Shown: in pieces, positions 8,311 through 17,218 of the stretch
Layout: the number at the start of each line of letters is the position of its first letter
How positions within the stretch are numbered: the first letter of the stretch is position 1
NCBI GenBank assembly: GCA_902633125.1
Contig: CACPEZ010000003.1
Coordinates: 62,001-126,000, forward strand
Length of the DNA stretch: 64,000 nt
DNA from: an uncultured Pelagibacteraceae bacterium
GTDB lineage: Bacteria > Pseudomonadota > Alphaproteobacteria > Pelagibacterales > Pelagibacteraceae
Direction: 5' to 3'
Position numbers and translations under genes: made by a program
The notes under the pieces: generated by a model
Databases searched by the model: none
Told to the model about the DNA's origin: nothing
The model's input: the letters and a program-made list of their open reading frames with translations, nothing else

Positions 8311-9285
8311 ATGAACAAATATTTTAAGATAATTGTTGTTTTATTATCGTCTCTATTTCTAAGTTTCTCAGCAAATTCAACTGAAGTAAAATTTGGACAC
8401 GTAGGAAAACCTGGATCTTTATTTTCTGCATCAGTTGACCATTTTGCTAAACTTGCAAACGAGAGATTAGGCAGCAAAGGAAAAGTAACTGTTTTTGGTT
8501 CTTCGCAACTTGGTAAAGACAAACAAGGAATGCAAAAACTAAAATTAGGTACAGTTAACATGTGGTTACCTTCATCAGTAATGGCATCTATTCATGATGA
8601 GTTTGGTGTATTTGATATGCCTTTCATTATTAAAGACAGAAATCACATGAATAAAGTTGAAAGCCAAGTTTTACCAGGAATGTTTAAAAATCTGGAGGAT
8701 AAAACTGGATACAAGGTTATTGCTGTTTGGGAAAATGGATTTAGACATATTACAAACAACACTAGACCAATTAACACTCCAGGTGACTTAAAAGGAATTA
8801 AATTAAGAACTCCTAAATCAAAATGGAGAGTTAAAATGTTCCAATCATATGGTGCAAACCCAACTCCAATGTCTTTCTCAGAAGTATTTACTGCTTTGAA
8901 AACAGGAACAATGGATGGACAAGAAAACCCATATGCTCAGATTGCTAGTGCTAAATTCCAAGAAGTTCAAAAATATTTATCAATAACAGGTCACGTTTAC
9001 ACTCCTGCTTATGTAACAGTACATAAAGATCACTGGAGCAAACTACCTGCAGATGTACAAAGTATTTTAGAGCAAGCTGCTAAAGATACGCAAAAATTTG
9101 TGTACGCTGAAGCTGCTAATCTTGAAAAATCTTTATTGGGAGTTATCAAATCAGCTGGAGTTCAAGTCAACGAAGCTGACAAAGGTGCTTTCATTAGTGC
9201 AAGTAAAGGAATATACGATCAATTCGCGTCAGAAGTACCAACTGGTGGTGCGTTAATTGATAAAGTATCGTCTTTAGCAAATTAA
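8311..9285 (+). CDS. dctP: TRAP transporter solute-binding protein (DctP family)
   Basis: The periplasmic substrate receptor of a tripartite ATP-independent transporter. The 324-residue precursor has signal peptide MNKYFKIIVVLLSSLFLSFS. Family hallmarks are FGSSQLGKDKQGMQKLKLGT, the carboxylate-binding region RPINTPGDLKGIKLRTPKS with its conserved Arg, and FTALKTGTMDGQENPYAQI. These suggest an organic acid ligand, but the exact substrate is not readable. A strong ribosome site (AGAGGG, 8301-8306) precedes ATG. The gene is followed by a stem-loop and then the DctQ and DctM genes, so it is the promoter-proximal and probably most expressed member of the operon. Confidence 0.95.
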   Translation: MNKYFKIIVVLLSSLFLSFSANSTEVKFGHVGKPGSLFSASVDHFAKLANERLGSKGKVTVFGSSQLGKDKQGMQKLKLGTVNMWLPSSVMASIHDEFGVFDMPFIIKDRNHMNKVESQVLPGMFKNLEDKTGYKVIAVWENGFRHITNNTRPINTPGDLKGIKLRTPKSKWRVKMFQSYGANPTPMSFSEVFTALKTGTMDGQENPYAQIASAKFQEVQKYLSITGHVYTPAYVTVHKDHWSKLPADVQSILEQAAKDTQKFVYAEAANLEKSLLGVIKSAGVQVNEADKGAFISASKGIYDQFASEVPTGGALIDKVSSLAN

Positions 9286-9297
9286 CATAATTTGTAA

Positions 9298-9320
9298 CAG
9301 GCCCTCTACCAGAGGGCCTG
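9298..9320 (+). other. Strong intergenic stem-loop between dctP and dctQ
   Basis: A perfect ten-base stem (CAGGCCCTCT / AGAGGGCCTG) with a three-base ACC loop sits 13 bases after the dctP stop. It is followed by nine A residues, not by a T-tract, so it is not a canonical intrinsic terminator in either direction. Its likely role is to protect the dctP 3' end after processing, or to reduce expression of the downstream genes. The A-run directly precedes the dctQ ATG. Confidence 0.8.
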
Positions 9321-9328
9321 AAAAAAAA

Positions 9329-9838
9329 ATGACATTGCAAAAATTTATAAATTCTTACGAAAAAATATTAAAACTAATACTGTTTATAATGATGGTAGCA
9401 TTAGCAGTAACAGTTTTACTTGGTGTTACTTTTCGTTTCGCTGGCAGTGCTTTGGTTTGGTATGATGAGGTTGCAGCTGTTCAGCTGGCTTGGATAACTT
9501 ATTATGGTTCAGCCTATGCGGCTTTAAAAGGTTCTCATATAAGTGTTCCAAGTATTTTCAAAGCCTTTCCATTAGTTCTTAGAAAAATTTTCTTTGTTGT
9601 TTCAAAAATAGTTGTTTATGGTTTTTTAATATTATTGGCTTATTACGGTTATTTAGTTTTAACTCTTATAACTGGAGAGACTTTAGTAACATTAGAGTGG
9701 GTTCCGCAACCTTTTGTGCAATCTGTTATTCCAATTGCATCATGCTTATTTATTTTATCTGAAACTTTAAGAATTCCCGAAGACTATAAAAATTTAGTTC
9801 TTCAAACAACAGGTGACGAGCAAACAGGAGATATTTAA
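9329..9838 (+). CDS. dctQ: TRAP transporter small membrane subunit (DctQ)
   Basis: 169 residues with four hydrophobic segments, the standard DctQ topology. Typical motifs are VTVLLGVTFRFAG, WYDEVAAVQLAWITYYGSAY and the GSHISVPSIF turn. It bridges the binding protein and the large permease DctM in the inner membrane. The ATG lies right after the A-tract following the stem-loop, and the stop shares one base with the dctM start, which implies translational coupling with dctM. Confidence 0.92.
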   Translation: MTLQKFINSYEKILKLILFIMMVALAVTVLLGVTFRFAGSALVWYDEVAAVQLAWITYYGSAYAALKGSHISVPSIFKAFPLVLRKIFFVVSKIVVYGFLILLAYYGYLVLTLITGETLVTLEWVPQPFVQSVIPIASCLFILSETLRIPEDYKNLVLQTTGDEQTGDI

Positions 9839-11121
9839 TGATAATTCTTACAATGTTTGCAGTCCTTCTACTTCTTTTATCTATAAATGTACCTATCGCT
9901 ATTGGCCTTGCAGTAACAACAATTATTGCAATGGTATTGAAGACTGGAACAAGTTTTCTAATTGATACAGCAATAGTTATGTTTGATGGATCAATGAAGT
10001 TTCCATTGATTGCTATTCCATTATTTATCCTAGCTGGATCAATAATGAATAGTGCAGGTATTTCTAGAAGATTAATTGCTTTTGCTTCAGCGCTTGTTGG
10101 ATTTATCAAGGGTGGTCTTAGCATGATCAACATTGCTACTTCTATGTTTTTTGCTGAAATTTCTGGATCTGCAGTTGCTGATGTTGCTGCATTAGGATCA
10201 ATTTTAATTCCAGCTATGAAGAAAAAAGGATACCCAGGTCCGTTTGCTGCGGCAGTAACTTCTTCTTCAGCGTCTTTGGCGATTATCATTCCACCTTCAA
10301 TACCAATGATTGTTTATGCGGTAATGGCTCAAAGTTCAGTAGTACAATTGTTTGTAGCAGGGATAGTTCCAGGAGTAATAGGTGGCTTCTTCTTAATGTT
10401 AGCAGCATACATTACTGCAAGACGTAAAAACTTTCCTGTTGAAGAAACATTTAATATTCCAAATGTTAAGAAAACTGCAAAAGATGCAGCGCTAGCATTT
10501 TTACTACCTATCATTATCTTAGGTGGAATTTTTGGAGGAGTTGTAACTGCAACTGAAGGAGCAGGTTTAGCGGTAGTAGCATCATTAGTTATTGGATTTA
10601 TTTATAAAGAAATAGATTTTAAAAGATTATACGAGTCAGCTTGTGAAGGAGCAATTCAAACAGCTTCAGTAATGTTATTGGTAGCTGCATCTGTATTACT
10701 TGGTGAATTTTTAACAATTGAACAAATCCCACAAAAAGTTGCAGAGTCAATTATTGATTTTACAAATAATAAATATGCAGTCTTAGGAATACTTAATGTA
10801 TTTCTTTTAGTAATAGGTTTCTTTTTACATTCAGTTGCTGCAATAATTTTAACAGTTCCAATTGTAATGCCATTAGTTAATGCGGTAGGTATTGATCCAG
10901 TTCACTTTGGTATAATTGTAACTTTAAATTTAGCAATTGGTCAACAAACACCACCAGTTGCAAGTGTTCTTGTTACAGCTTGCTCAGTTGCAAAAGCAGA
11001 CATTTGGGATGTAACAAGATCGAACATATCCTTTATATGTGTTTTATTAGTATTGTTAATGTTAGTAACTTATGTGCCAGCTATACCGATGACATTAGTT
11101 GAGTTTTTTTATAGGAGCTAA
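9838..11121 (+). CDS. dctM: TRAP transporter large permease subunit (DctM)
   Basis: The 427-residue, roughly 12-segment inner-membrane ion-coupled permease. Family features are FPLIAIPLFILAGSIMNSAG, AEISGSAVADVAALGSIL, SSSASLAIIIPPSIPMIVYA, TEGAGLAVVASLVIG and LNLAIGQQTPPVASVL. The length is normal for DctM. It starts in the dctQ stop codon, and the crotonase gene starts immediately after its own stop, so catabolic genes appear to be cotranscribed with the importer. Confidence 0.95.
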   Translation: MIILTMFAVLLLLLSINVPIAIGLAVTTIIAMVLKTGTSFLIDTAIVMFDGSMKFPLIAIPLFILAGSIMNSAGISRRLIAFASALVGFIKGGLSMINIATSMFFAEISGSAVADVAALGSILIPAMKKKGYPGPFAAAVTSSSASLAIIIPPSIPMIVYAVMAQSSVVQLFVAGIVPGVIGGFFLMLAAYITARRKNFPVEETFNIPNVKKTAKDAALAFLLPIIILGGIFGGVVTATEGAGLAVVASLVIGFIYKEIDFKRLYESACEGAIQTASVMLLVAASVLLGEFLTIEQIPQKVAESIIDFTNNKYAVLGILNVFLLVIGFFLHSVAAIILTVPIVMPLVNAVGIDPVHFGIIVTLNLAIGQQTPPVASVLVTACSVAKADIWDVTRSNISFICVLLVLLMLVTYVPAIPMTLVEFFYRS

Positions 11122-11904
11122 ATGAGTAAATTAATTAAAGTAAATAAAAAAAATAAACATTTAGTTGAAGTTGTTATTAATAGACCAGAAAAACTAAATG
11201 CAATGACTAAGCCAATGTGGATTGAGCTTGGCAAAGTTTTTAAAAAGTTATCTAAGAATAAAAATTTAAGATGTATCATTATAAGAGGAGAGGGTGGTAA
11301 ATCTTTTTCACCAGGAAATGATATTGGAGAATTTAAAAAACAAAGATCTTCATCCAAATTAGCAAAATCTTATGGTAAATTTTTACACGGAACACTTGGA
11401 GCAATTTTTGACTGTCCAATACCAACAATTGCTTTGATAGAAGGAATATGTGTTGGTGGTGGATTAGAAATAGCAGGATGTTGTGACATTAGAATTTGTG
11501 GCAAAAGCTCTAGGTTTGGAGTTCCAATTAAAAGATTAGGCTTAACAATGGCTGCAAAAGAACTTGAGGTACTTTTAAAAGTAACCAATTATACAATTGC
11601 AATGGAAATATTATTTGAAGGAAGAGTCTTTGGAGCTGATGAAGCATTTCACAAGAGGTTAGTTAATAGAGTAGTTAATGATAAAGATGTTGAAAAAGAA
11701 GCTTATAAATCAGCTGAATTAATATGCGAAGGTGCTCCAAAAGTTGCAAGGTGGCACAAGCAATTTGCAAGAAACATTTTAAAAAATGGAAAAGTTACAG
11801 AAAAAATAAATAATCTTGGTTACAAATGCTATGATACACAAGACTTTAAAATTGGATATCAATCTTTCCTAAACAAAACAAAACCAAAATTCAAAAATAA
11901 GTAA
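11122..11904 (+). CDS. Enoyl-CoA hydratase/isomerase (crotonase) family protein
   Basis: A 260-residue crotonase-fold enzyme acting on an acyl-CoA. Seen: NRPEKLNAMTKPMW, SFSPGNDIGEF (oxyanion-hole region), IALIEGICVGGGLEIAGCCD with E116 matching the first catalytic Glu of enoyl-CoA hydratase, and RFGVPIKRLGL. At the place of the second catalytic Glu (the FGxPE motif) there is Ile136, so simple hydratase chemistry may be altered; isomerase or other crotonase chemistry is possible. It starts directly after dctM and ends three bases before the CoA-transferase gene, so it probably acts on the CoA ester of the imported compound. Confidence 0.85.
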   Translation: MSKLIKVNKKNKHLVEVVINRPEKLNAMTKPMWIELGKVFKKLSKNKNLRCIIIRGEGGKSFSPGNDIGEFKKQRSSSKLAKSYGKFLHGTLGAIFDCPIPTIALIEGICVGGGLEIAGCCDIRICGKSSRFGVPIKRLGLTMAAKELEVLLKVTNYTIAMEILFEGRVFGADEAFHKRLVNRVVNDKDVEKEAYKSAELICEGAPKVARWHKQFARNILKNGKVTEKINNLGYKCYDTQDFKIGYQSFLNKTKPKFKNK

Positions 11905-11907
11905 TAG

Positions 11908-13101
11908 ATGACCGCATCATTAAAAGGCATTCGTGTACTTGAGATGGCACAAATAATGGCTGGTCCTACATGTGGATTACTATTAGCTGATCTTGGTGCG
12001 GAGGTAATTAAAATAGAAAAGACACCTGGCGGAGATGATACCAGAAACTTCTTGCCACCAGAAATTAATGGTGAATCTGCAGCTTTCATGATGATGAATA
12101 GAAATAAGAAAGGTATCGCATTAAATTTAAAAGACAAAGATGGAATAGAAATATTTAAAACTATGGTAAAAAATTCTGATGTAGTTTTGGAGAATTTTAG
12201 AAAAGGAACATTAGAAAAATTAGGCGTTGGATATGATGTTATGTCAGAAATTAATCCTAAAATCATTTTATGTGAAATATCTGGATACGGTAGAACTGGT
12301 CCTTATGCAGATAAAGGAGGATTTGATCTAGTCGCGCAAGGAATGAGTGGATTAATGAGTATTACTGGCGAAAGCAATGATAAACCACCAATGAAAGTAG
12401 GTGCACCTATTACAGATATAACAGCTGGTTTACTTGCGGCTAGTGGAATTTTAGCAGCATTAGTTCATAGAGAAAAAACAGGTGAAGGACAAAAAGTTGA
12501 TACTTCTTTATATGAAGCTGGTATTGTTCATACTTACTGGCAGTCTGCTATTGCAGGTGCAACTGGTGAGTCGCCTGGACCTTTAGGTTCAGCACATCCT
12601 TTAACAGCTCCTTATCAAGCATTTAAAACAAAAGATAAATGGATAACGGTAGGTGCTTCAAATCAAAATACTTGGCTAATGTTACTTAAAGCAATTGGTC
12701 GTGAAGATTTGCAAGAAAATGAAAAGTTTTCATCAAACTTAAACAGAAAACAAAATTTAAAAGAACTAGTTAATATTCTTAATGAAGAACTAATTAAAAA
12801 AACCTCTAGTGAATGGTTAAAAATCTTTGATGATAATGGTTTACCATGTGGACCTATTAACTCGATAACAGACATGTTTAAAGATCCTCAAACAATTGAA
12901 AGAGAAATGGTTATAGAAGTAGATAATAAAAAAGCTGGTAAAAGTAAGGCTATTGGTATGCCAATTAAATTTTCAAAAAGTAAAACTGAAAAATCAAAAG
13001 GTGCTCCAAACTTAGGAGAACATACAAAAGAAGTTATGCAAATCTTTGGTTACAAAGATGATCAAATTGAAGATTTTTATAACAGAAAAGTAATTCTTTA
13101 A
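11908..13101 (+). CDS. Class III CoA-transferase (CaiB/BaiF family)
   Basis: 397 residues. Transfers CoA from a donor acyl-CoA to a carboxylic acid through an aspartyl intermediate. Motifs: MAGPTCGLLLADLGAEVIKI, DTRNFLPP, FMMMNRNKKGIALNL, VLENFRKGTLEKLGVGY, SGYGRTGPYADKGGFDLVAQ with the catalytic Asp at D140, and KVGAPITDITAGL. The length is typical. It is the last gene of the TRAP-crotonase operon and overlaps the convergent FAD/Fe-S oxidase by four bases. With the crotonase next door, I infer activation of the imported acid to a CoA thioester. Donor and acceptor are unknown. Confidence 0.92.
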   Translation: MTASLKGIRVLEMAQIMAGPTCGLLLADLGAEVIKIEKTPGGDDTRNFLPPEINGESAAFMMMNRNKKGIALNLKDKDGIEIFKTMVKNSDVVLENFRKGTLEKLGVGYDVMSEINPKIILCEISGYGRTGPYADKGGFDLVAQGMSGLMSITGESNDKPPMKVGAPITDITAGLLAASGILAALVHREKTGEGQKVDTSLYEAGIVHTYWQSAIAGATGESPGPLGSAHPLTAPYQAFKTKDKWITVGASNQNTWLMLLKAIGREDLQENEKFSSNLNRKQNLKELVNILNEELIKKTSSEWLKIFDDNGLPCGPINSITDMFKDPQTIEREMVIEVDNKKAGKSKAIGMPIKFSKSKTEKSKGAPNLGEHTKEVMQIFGYKDDQIEDFYNRKVIL

Positions 13102-16001
13102 TTAACAGTTTCAAAAATTTTAAATAATAATTCTGAGACATGCTTACCTTTTTTCTCAGATAAATCAGATATTTGATGTCTACAGCTTGTACCATTTGCA
13201 ACAATAAAGTCTTTTTCACCACTATTATTGATTGCAGGTATCAAAGAAAGATTTGCCATTTTTTTTGATACTTCATAAGTCTTACTGTCATATCCAAATG
13301 AACCAGCCATACCACAACAACTAGAATCTATCATTTTATTATTAATATTTAATTCTGATAAAAGATTAGTTAGCCCTTTCATTCTATCCTGTGATTTTTG
13401 ATGACAGTGTCCATGAATTAATACATTTTGATCAAACTTATTAGCTTTAATATTATTGTTATTTCTTATTTGTTCTAAAATAAATTCCTCAAGTAGATAA
13501 AATTTATTTTTAATTTGTTCTTTATTATTTACATTCTTTAAAGTCTGATACTCATCATTAAATGTTAATAAACAGGATGGTTCAATACCTACAACTGGTA
13601 AATCTACATAATTATTTTGTATAACGTAATCATTAAATCTATTTAGTTCTTCAGATGCTTTGTCTAATTGACCATAAGATATATAAGTTCTGCCACAGCA
13701 AAGGGGTCTCTTTAATTTATCTTTACCAAAACTTGGTATAATTGTCTGATAACCAAATTTATTTAGTACTTTAATTGCATAAACCAAATTTTCATTTTCA
13801 AAATTAATATTAAATGTATCTGCAAATAAAATTACTTTGTTTTCTGATACTGTCTGACTTTCATAAATCTCTCTTAACGCGTTCTGGTTTTGAACTTCAG
13901 GCATAGTCCTTGCAGTTGCAAAACCAAACTTTTCAACAATTGTTGAGATCAGCGGTATATTTTTGATCTTATTGAATATAGGAGCAACAATTTTTAATAA
14001 CCAAATAAGTCTTGGCATATCTGAAATAACTCTATCTTTAATTCGCATACTAAATTTTTTATAGTAATGAGAAAGAAACTCAGATTTCATCTTAGCCATA
14101 TCAACCGACATAGGACATTCTCTTTGACAAGCTTTACAGCTCACACATAATTCCATGGTTTCATACATTTCTTTTGATGCAAATGAACCCTCTGGAAGTT
14201 GATTAGATAAAGCTAATCTTAAAGTATTTGCTCTACCTCGGACTAAATCTTTTTCTTCTTTAGTTACTCTGTATGATGGACACATCACACCAGAGTCTAA
14301 CTTTCTACAAGCTCCATTGTTATTACACATCTCAACAGCATCAGAGAATTGACCCCAATTAGACCAATCATAATGTGTATCTATATTTTCTGTTTGATAA
14401 CCTGACTTGTATCTCATTAGAGATCTATCATTTGATTTAAACGGTCGAACAATTTTTCCAGGATTTAAAAGGTTTTTACTATCGAATGTATCTTTTATTT
14501 CTTCAAATGCATTTGTGATTTTTTTTCCAAACATCATCTCATGAAATTCTGATCTAACAATTCCATCACCATGCTCACCAGAATGAGAACCTTTATAATC
14601 TTTAACCATTTCAAAAGCCTCTTCAGATATAGATCTCATATTTTGTATATCTTTGTCAGATTTCATATTTAAAACTGGTCTTACGTGAAGAGTTCCAACA
14701 GATGCATGAGCATAAAACATTCCACTTGTCCCATATTTTTTAAATATTTCTTTTAATCTTGCTGTGTAATCAGCTAGGTGTTCTAAAGAAACTGCGCAAT
14801 CTTCAATGAAGGCAACTGGTTTTCTATCACCTTTCATTGACATCAAAATATTTAATCCTGCTTTTCTTATTTCAAAAACTTCTTTCTGCTCTGATAGATC
14901 TGAATAATATGAAAACTGATTTTTTTTGTTTTGATTTATAACTAAGTATTCTAGATCCTTTATTTTCTTTTCATATACACTTTTCTCTGTATCAATAAAC
15001 TCAACCATCAAAACTGCTTCAGGATTTCCTTTGATGTATTTTTTTATACCTCCAGCATACATTGGTATTTCTTTTGCCAAATTTAATAAATTTTGGTCCA
15101 TCAACTCAACACAAGTTGGTTTTAATTTTACAATCTCTTTTGATAATTCCATTGCTTGATGAAAATTATCAAAGTAGCAGACACCTAAAATTTTATTCTT
15201 TGGTATTTCGGATAACTTTAATTTTATTTTATTAAATAAAGACAATGTTCCTTCAGAGCCAACAAGAAGATTGGATGAGTTAAATCCTTCTGGATCAATT
15301 AAATCAATGTTATATCCTCCAACTCTTCTTTGTGTTGTTGGCCAATTAGCATCAATTTCGCTTCCAACTCTTTGTCTTACATCTATGAATTTATCTATGA
15401 TTTTATAAAGTCTGTCTTGGTTGTTCTTTGTGGCTAAATAATTCTTATTTATTTGATCAAAATTAAATATAGAGCCATCATCTAATATTGCTTCAATAGC
15501 TAATACGTTATGAACCATGTTCCCATAATATAAAGATCTTGATCCACAGGAATTGTTAGCTGACATTCCTCCAATTGTTGCTCTACTACTCGTTGATACG
15601 TCAACTGGAAACCAAAGTCCATGAGGCTTCAAATAAGTATTTAGATGATCTAACACGACACCTGGTTGAACCCATACATATTTTTCTTCAACGTTAAGTT
15701 CTAAAATTTTATTTTGATGTTTGCTGTAATCGAGTACAACACTTTCGCCAACAGTTTGACCACATTGAGAACTTCCACCACCTCTAGCTAATAGAGGAAC
15801 GGAATTCTTTTGCGAATATTCCATTAAACTTAATACATCATTGGTATCTTTTGGAAGAACTACACCAAGTGGTTTAATTTGATACACAGAAGCATCGGTA
15901 CTGTATCTTCCTCGTGAGAATTCATCGAATAAAGTTTTTCCATCAACTTTACTGCTAATTTCTTTACCAATCTTTTGTATCTGATCTGAATTAAACCGCA
16001 T
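13098..16001 (-). CDS. FAD-linked oxidase with Fe-S and CCG domains (YdiJ / D-2-hydroxyacid dehydrogenase type)
   Basis: A large 967-residue fused flavin/iron-sulphur dehydrogenase. An FAD_binding_4 domain lies at about 40-240 (LARGGGSSQCGQTVGESVVL, GGMSANNSCGSRSLYYGN), the FAD-oxidase C-terminal domain at about 270-510 (GMFYAHASVGTLHVRP, SGEHGDGIVRSEF), the 4Fe-4S region at about 555-630 (ELCVSCKACQRECPMSVD), and two CCG (heterodisulphide reductase-type) repeats near 767 (RPLCCGRTYI) and 894 (DSSCCGMAGSFGYD). The closest relatives I know are YdiJ-like D-2-hydroxyglutarate dehydrogenases and D-lactate/glycolate oxidases; the exact hydroxyacid is not readable. It follows the enolase-superfamily gene by 17 bases and probably passes electrons to the respiratory chain. 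Confidence 0.9.
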   Translation of the reverse strand: MRFNSDQIQKIGKEISSKVDGKTLFDEFSRGRYSTDASVYQIKPLGVVLPKDTNDVLSLMEYSQKNSVPLLARGGGSSQCGQTVGESVVLDYSKHQNKILELNVEEKYVWVQPGVVLDHLNTYLKPHGLWFPVDVSTSSRATIGGMSANNSCGSRSLYYGNMVHNVLAIEAILDDGSIFNFDQINKNYLATKNNQDRLYKIIDKFIDVRQRVGSEIDANWPTTQRRVGGYNIDLIDPEGFNSSNLLVGSEGTLSLFNKIKLKLSEIPKNKILGVCYFDNFHQAMELSKEIVKLKPTCVELMDQNLLNLAKEIPMYAGGIKKYIKGNPEAVLMVEFIDTEKSVYEKKIKDLEYLVINQNKKNQFSYYSDLSEQKEVFEIRKAGLNILMSMKGDRKPVAFIEDCAVSLEHLADYTARLKEIFKKYGTSGMFYAHASVGTLHVRPVLNMKSDKDIQNMRSISEEAFEMVKDYKGSHSGEHGDGIVRSEFHEMMFGKKITNAFEEIKDTFDSKNLLNPGKIVRPFKSNDRSLMRYKSGYQTENIDTHYDWSNWGQFSDAVEMCNNNGACRKLDSGVMCPSYRVTKEEKDLVRGRANTLRLALSNQLPEGSFASKEMYETMELCVSCKACQRECPMSVDMAKMKSEFLSHYYKKFSMRIKDRVISDMPRLIWLLKIVAPIFNKIKNIPLISTIVEKFGFATARTMPEVQNQNALREIYESQTVSENKVILFADTFNINFENENLVYAIKVLNKFGYQTIIPSFGKDKLKRPLCCGRTYISYGQLDKASEELNRFNDYVIQNNYVDLPVVGIEPSCLLTFNDEYQTLKNVNNKEQIKNKFYLLEEFILEQIRNNNNIKANKFDQNVLIHGHCHQKSQDRMKGLTNLLSELNINNKMIDSSCCGMAGSFGYDSKTYEVSKKMANLSLIPAINNSGEKDFIVANGTSCRHQISDLSEKKGKHVSELLFKIFETVN

Positions 16002-16018
16002 AAAACTTAATTAAAGGT

Positions 16019-17173
16019 TTATTTATTTTTGTAAACCAGTTTACCGAACTTTTTTAACGCGGCCTCTGAAATCTCTAAACCTAAACCAGGTTTTTCATTT
16101 AAATGTATCCATCCATCACTCATTTTGTGTGAATTTTCAAATAATTGAGCTTGAAGAGGATCTCTTTCATCATCAAATGACTCAACAATTCTTCCTGCTG
16201 GAGTTGATGCTACTAATGGTGCATGAATATAACAATCATGATGTGGAGCTACATCTATATGATTTAATTCACACAGTGCAGAAAGTTTTTTTCCATTAGT
16301 AAAACCACCAAACATTGTACAATCAAATTGTAAAATTTGTATTGCCTCTTCTTCAATCATGGACCTACATCCATAAATAGTTATTTCACTTTCACCACCT
16401 GATAATGGAATTTTGGTTTGCTTTGATAAAAGTTTTAAAGTCCTTCTATCATCTTCCCATCTAACTGGTTCTTCAATCCATGTAGGATTAAATCTCTCAA
16501 ATTCTTTTACACCTTCAATTGCAGTTTTTAGATCCCATGCTCTATTGACATCAATCATTAAACCTTTTTGATCTCCAATTTCATCTCTAATAATTTCTAA
16601 TCTCTTAGCGTCTTCTTTGATACTAAGTCCTCCAACTTTAACTTTAAAACTTTGATGACCAATATTTACTAATTTTTTAATTTCATCTCTTAATTCTTTT
16701 TCATCTTTACCATCTCTGTAGTAAGCACATGTAACATAAACAGGAATTTTATTTCTGTATCCTCCAAATAATTTGTACAATGGGATGTTTGATGCCTTTC
16801 CTATTAAATCCCAACAAGCAATATCTAAAGCTGCTGAAATTCTGATTAATGCTTCTCTGCTCCAACCTTTTTCGCTACTGGTTCGAGTATCAGTTAATTT
16901 GAAAATTTTTTCATAAATTTTTTCAGGGCAAAACGGATCTTCACCAATTATTAAATCTTGTAAGCCATTTGAAAATGGTTTGATGATTGGAGTAATATCA
17001 GTGTAGCTTGTTGCTAAACCAAAGCCTGAATGACCATCTTTAGTTTTAATTTTAATTAATAGTTCATTAGCTGTTGGTACAATAAAGTGACTAACCCAAT
17101 GTGGCTTTACTTCATTTGGATTATTAAGAACATAAACTTCTAAGCTATCAATTAAATTACTACTATTTGTCAT
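16019..17173 (-). CDS. Enolase superfamily enzyme, mandelate racemase/muconate lactonizing type (probable sugar-acid dehydratase)
   Basis: 384 residues. The alpha-proton abstraction fold is complete: catalytic KxK in SFKVKVGG (K177, K179), metal ligands D208 (MIDVNRAWD), E234/E235 (WIEEP) and E261 (GGESE), and the C-terminal His in DVAPHHDCYIHAP. KxK plus this His fits the mandelate racemase subgroup, which includes many acid-sugar dehydratases. It is the first gene of a minus-strand pair with the FAD/Fe-S oxidase and diverges from the aminotransferase gene across only 45 bases. I infer dehydration or racemisation of a hydroxy acid; the substrate is unknown. Confidence 0.9.
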   Translation of the reverse strand: MTNSSNLIDSLEVYVLNNPNEVKPHWVSHFIVPTANELLIKIKTKDGHSGFGLATSYTDITPIIKPFSNGLQDLIIGEDPFCPEKIYEKIFKLTDTRTSSEKGWSREALIRISAALDIACWDLIGKASNIPLYKLFGGYRNKIPVYVTCAYYRDGKDEKELRDEIKKLVNIGHQSFKVKVGGLSIKEDAKRLEIIRDEIGDQKGLMIDVNRAWDLKTAIEGVKEFERFNPTWIEEPVRWEDDRRTLKLLSKQTKIPLSGGESEITIYGCRSMIEEEAIQILQFDCTMFGGFTNGKKLSALCELNHIDVAPHHDCYIHAPLVASTPAGRIVESFDDERDPLQAQLFENSHKMSDGWIHLNEKPGLGLEISEAALKKFGKLVYKNK

Positions 17174-17218
17174 ACATTATAAATTTGCTTATATAATTTC
17201 TTTAGCATATACAGCGGT

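Noticed and set aside
9750..10289. 179-codon minus-strand open frame over the dctQ/dctM junction
   Set aside because: It is the antisense of the DctQ C-terminus and DctM, rich in Ile/Ala mirror codons, with no recognisable protein features.
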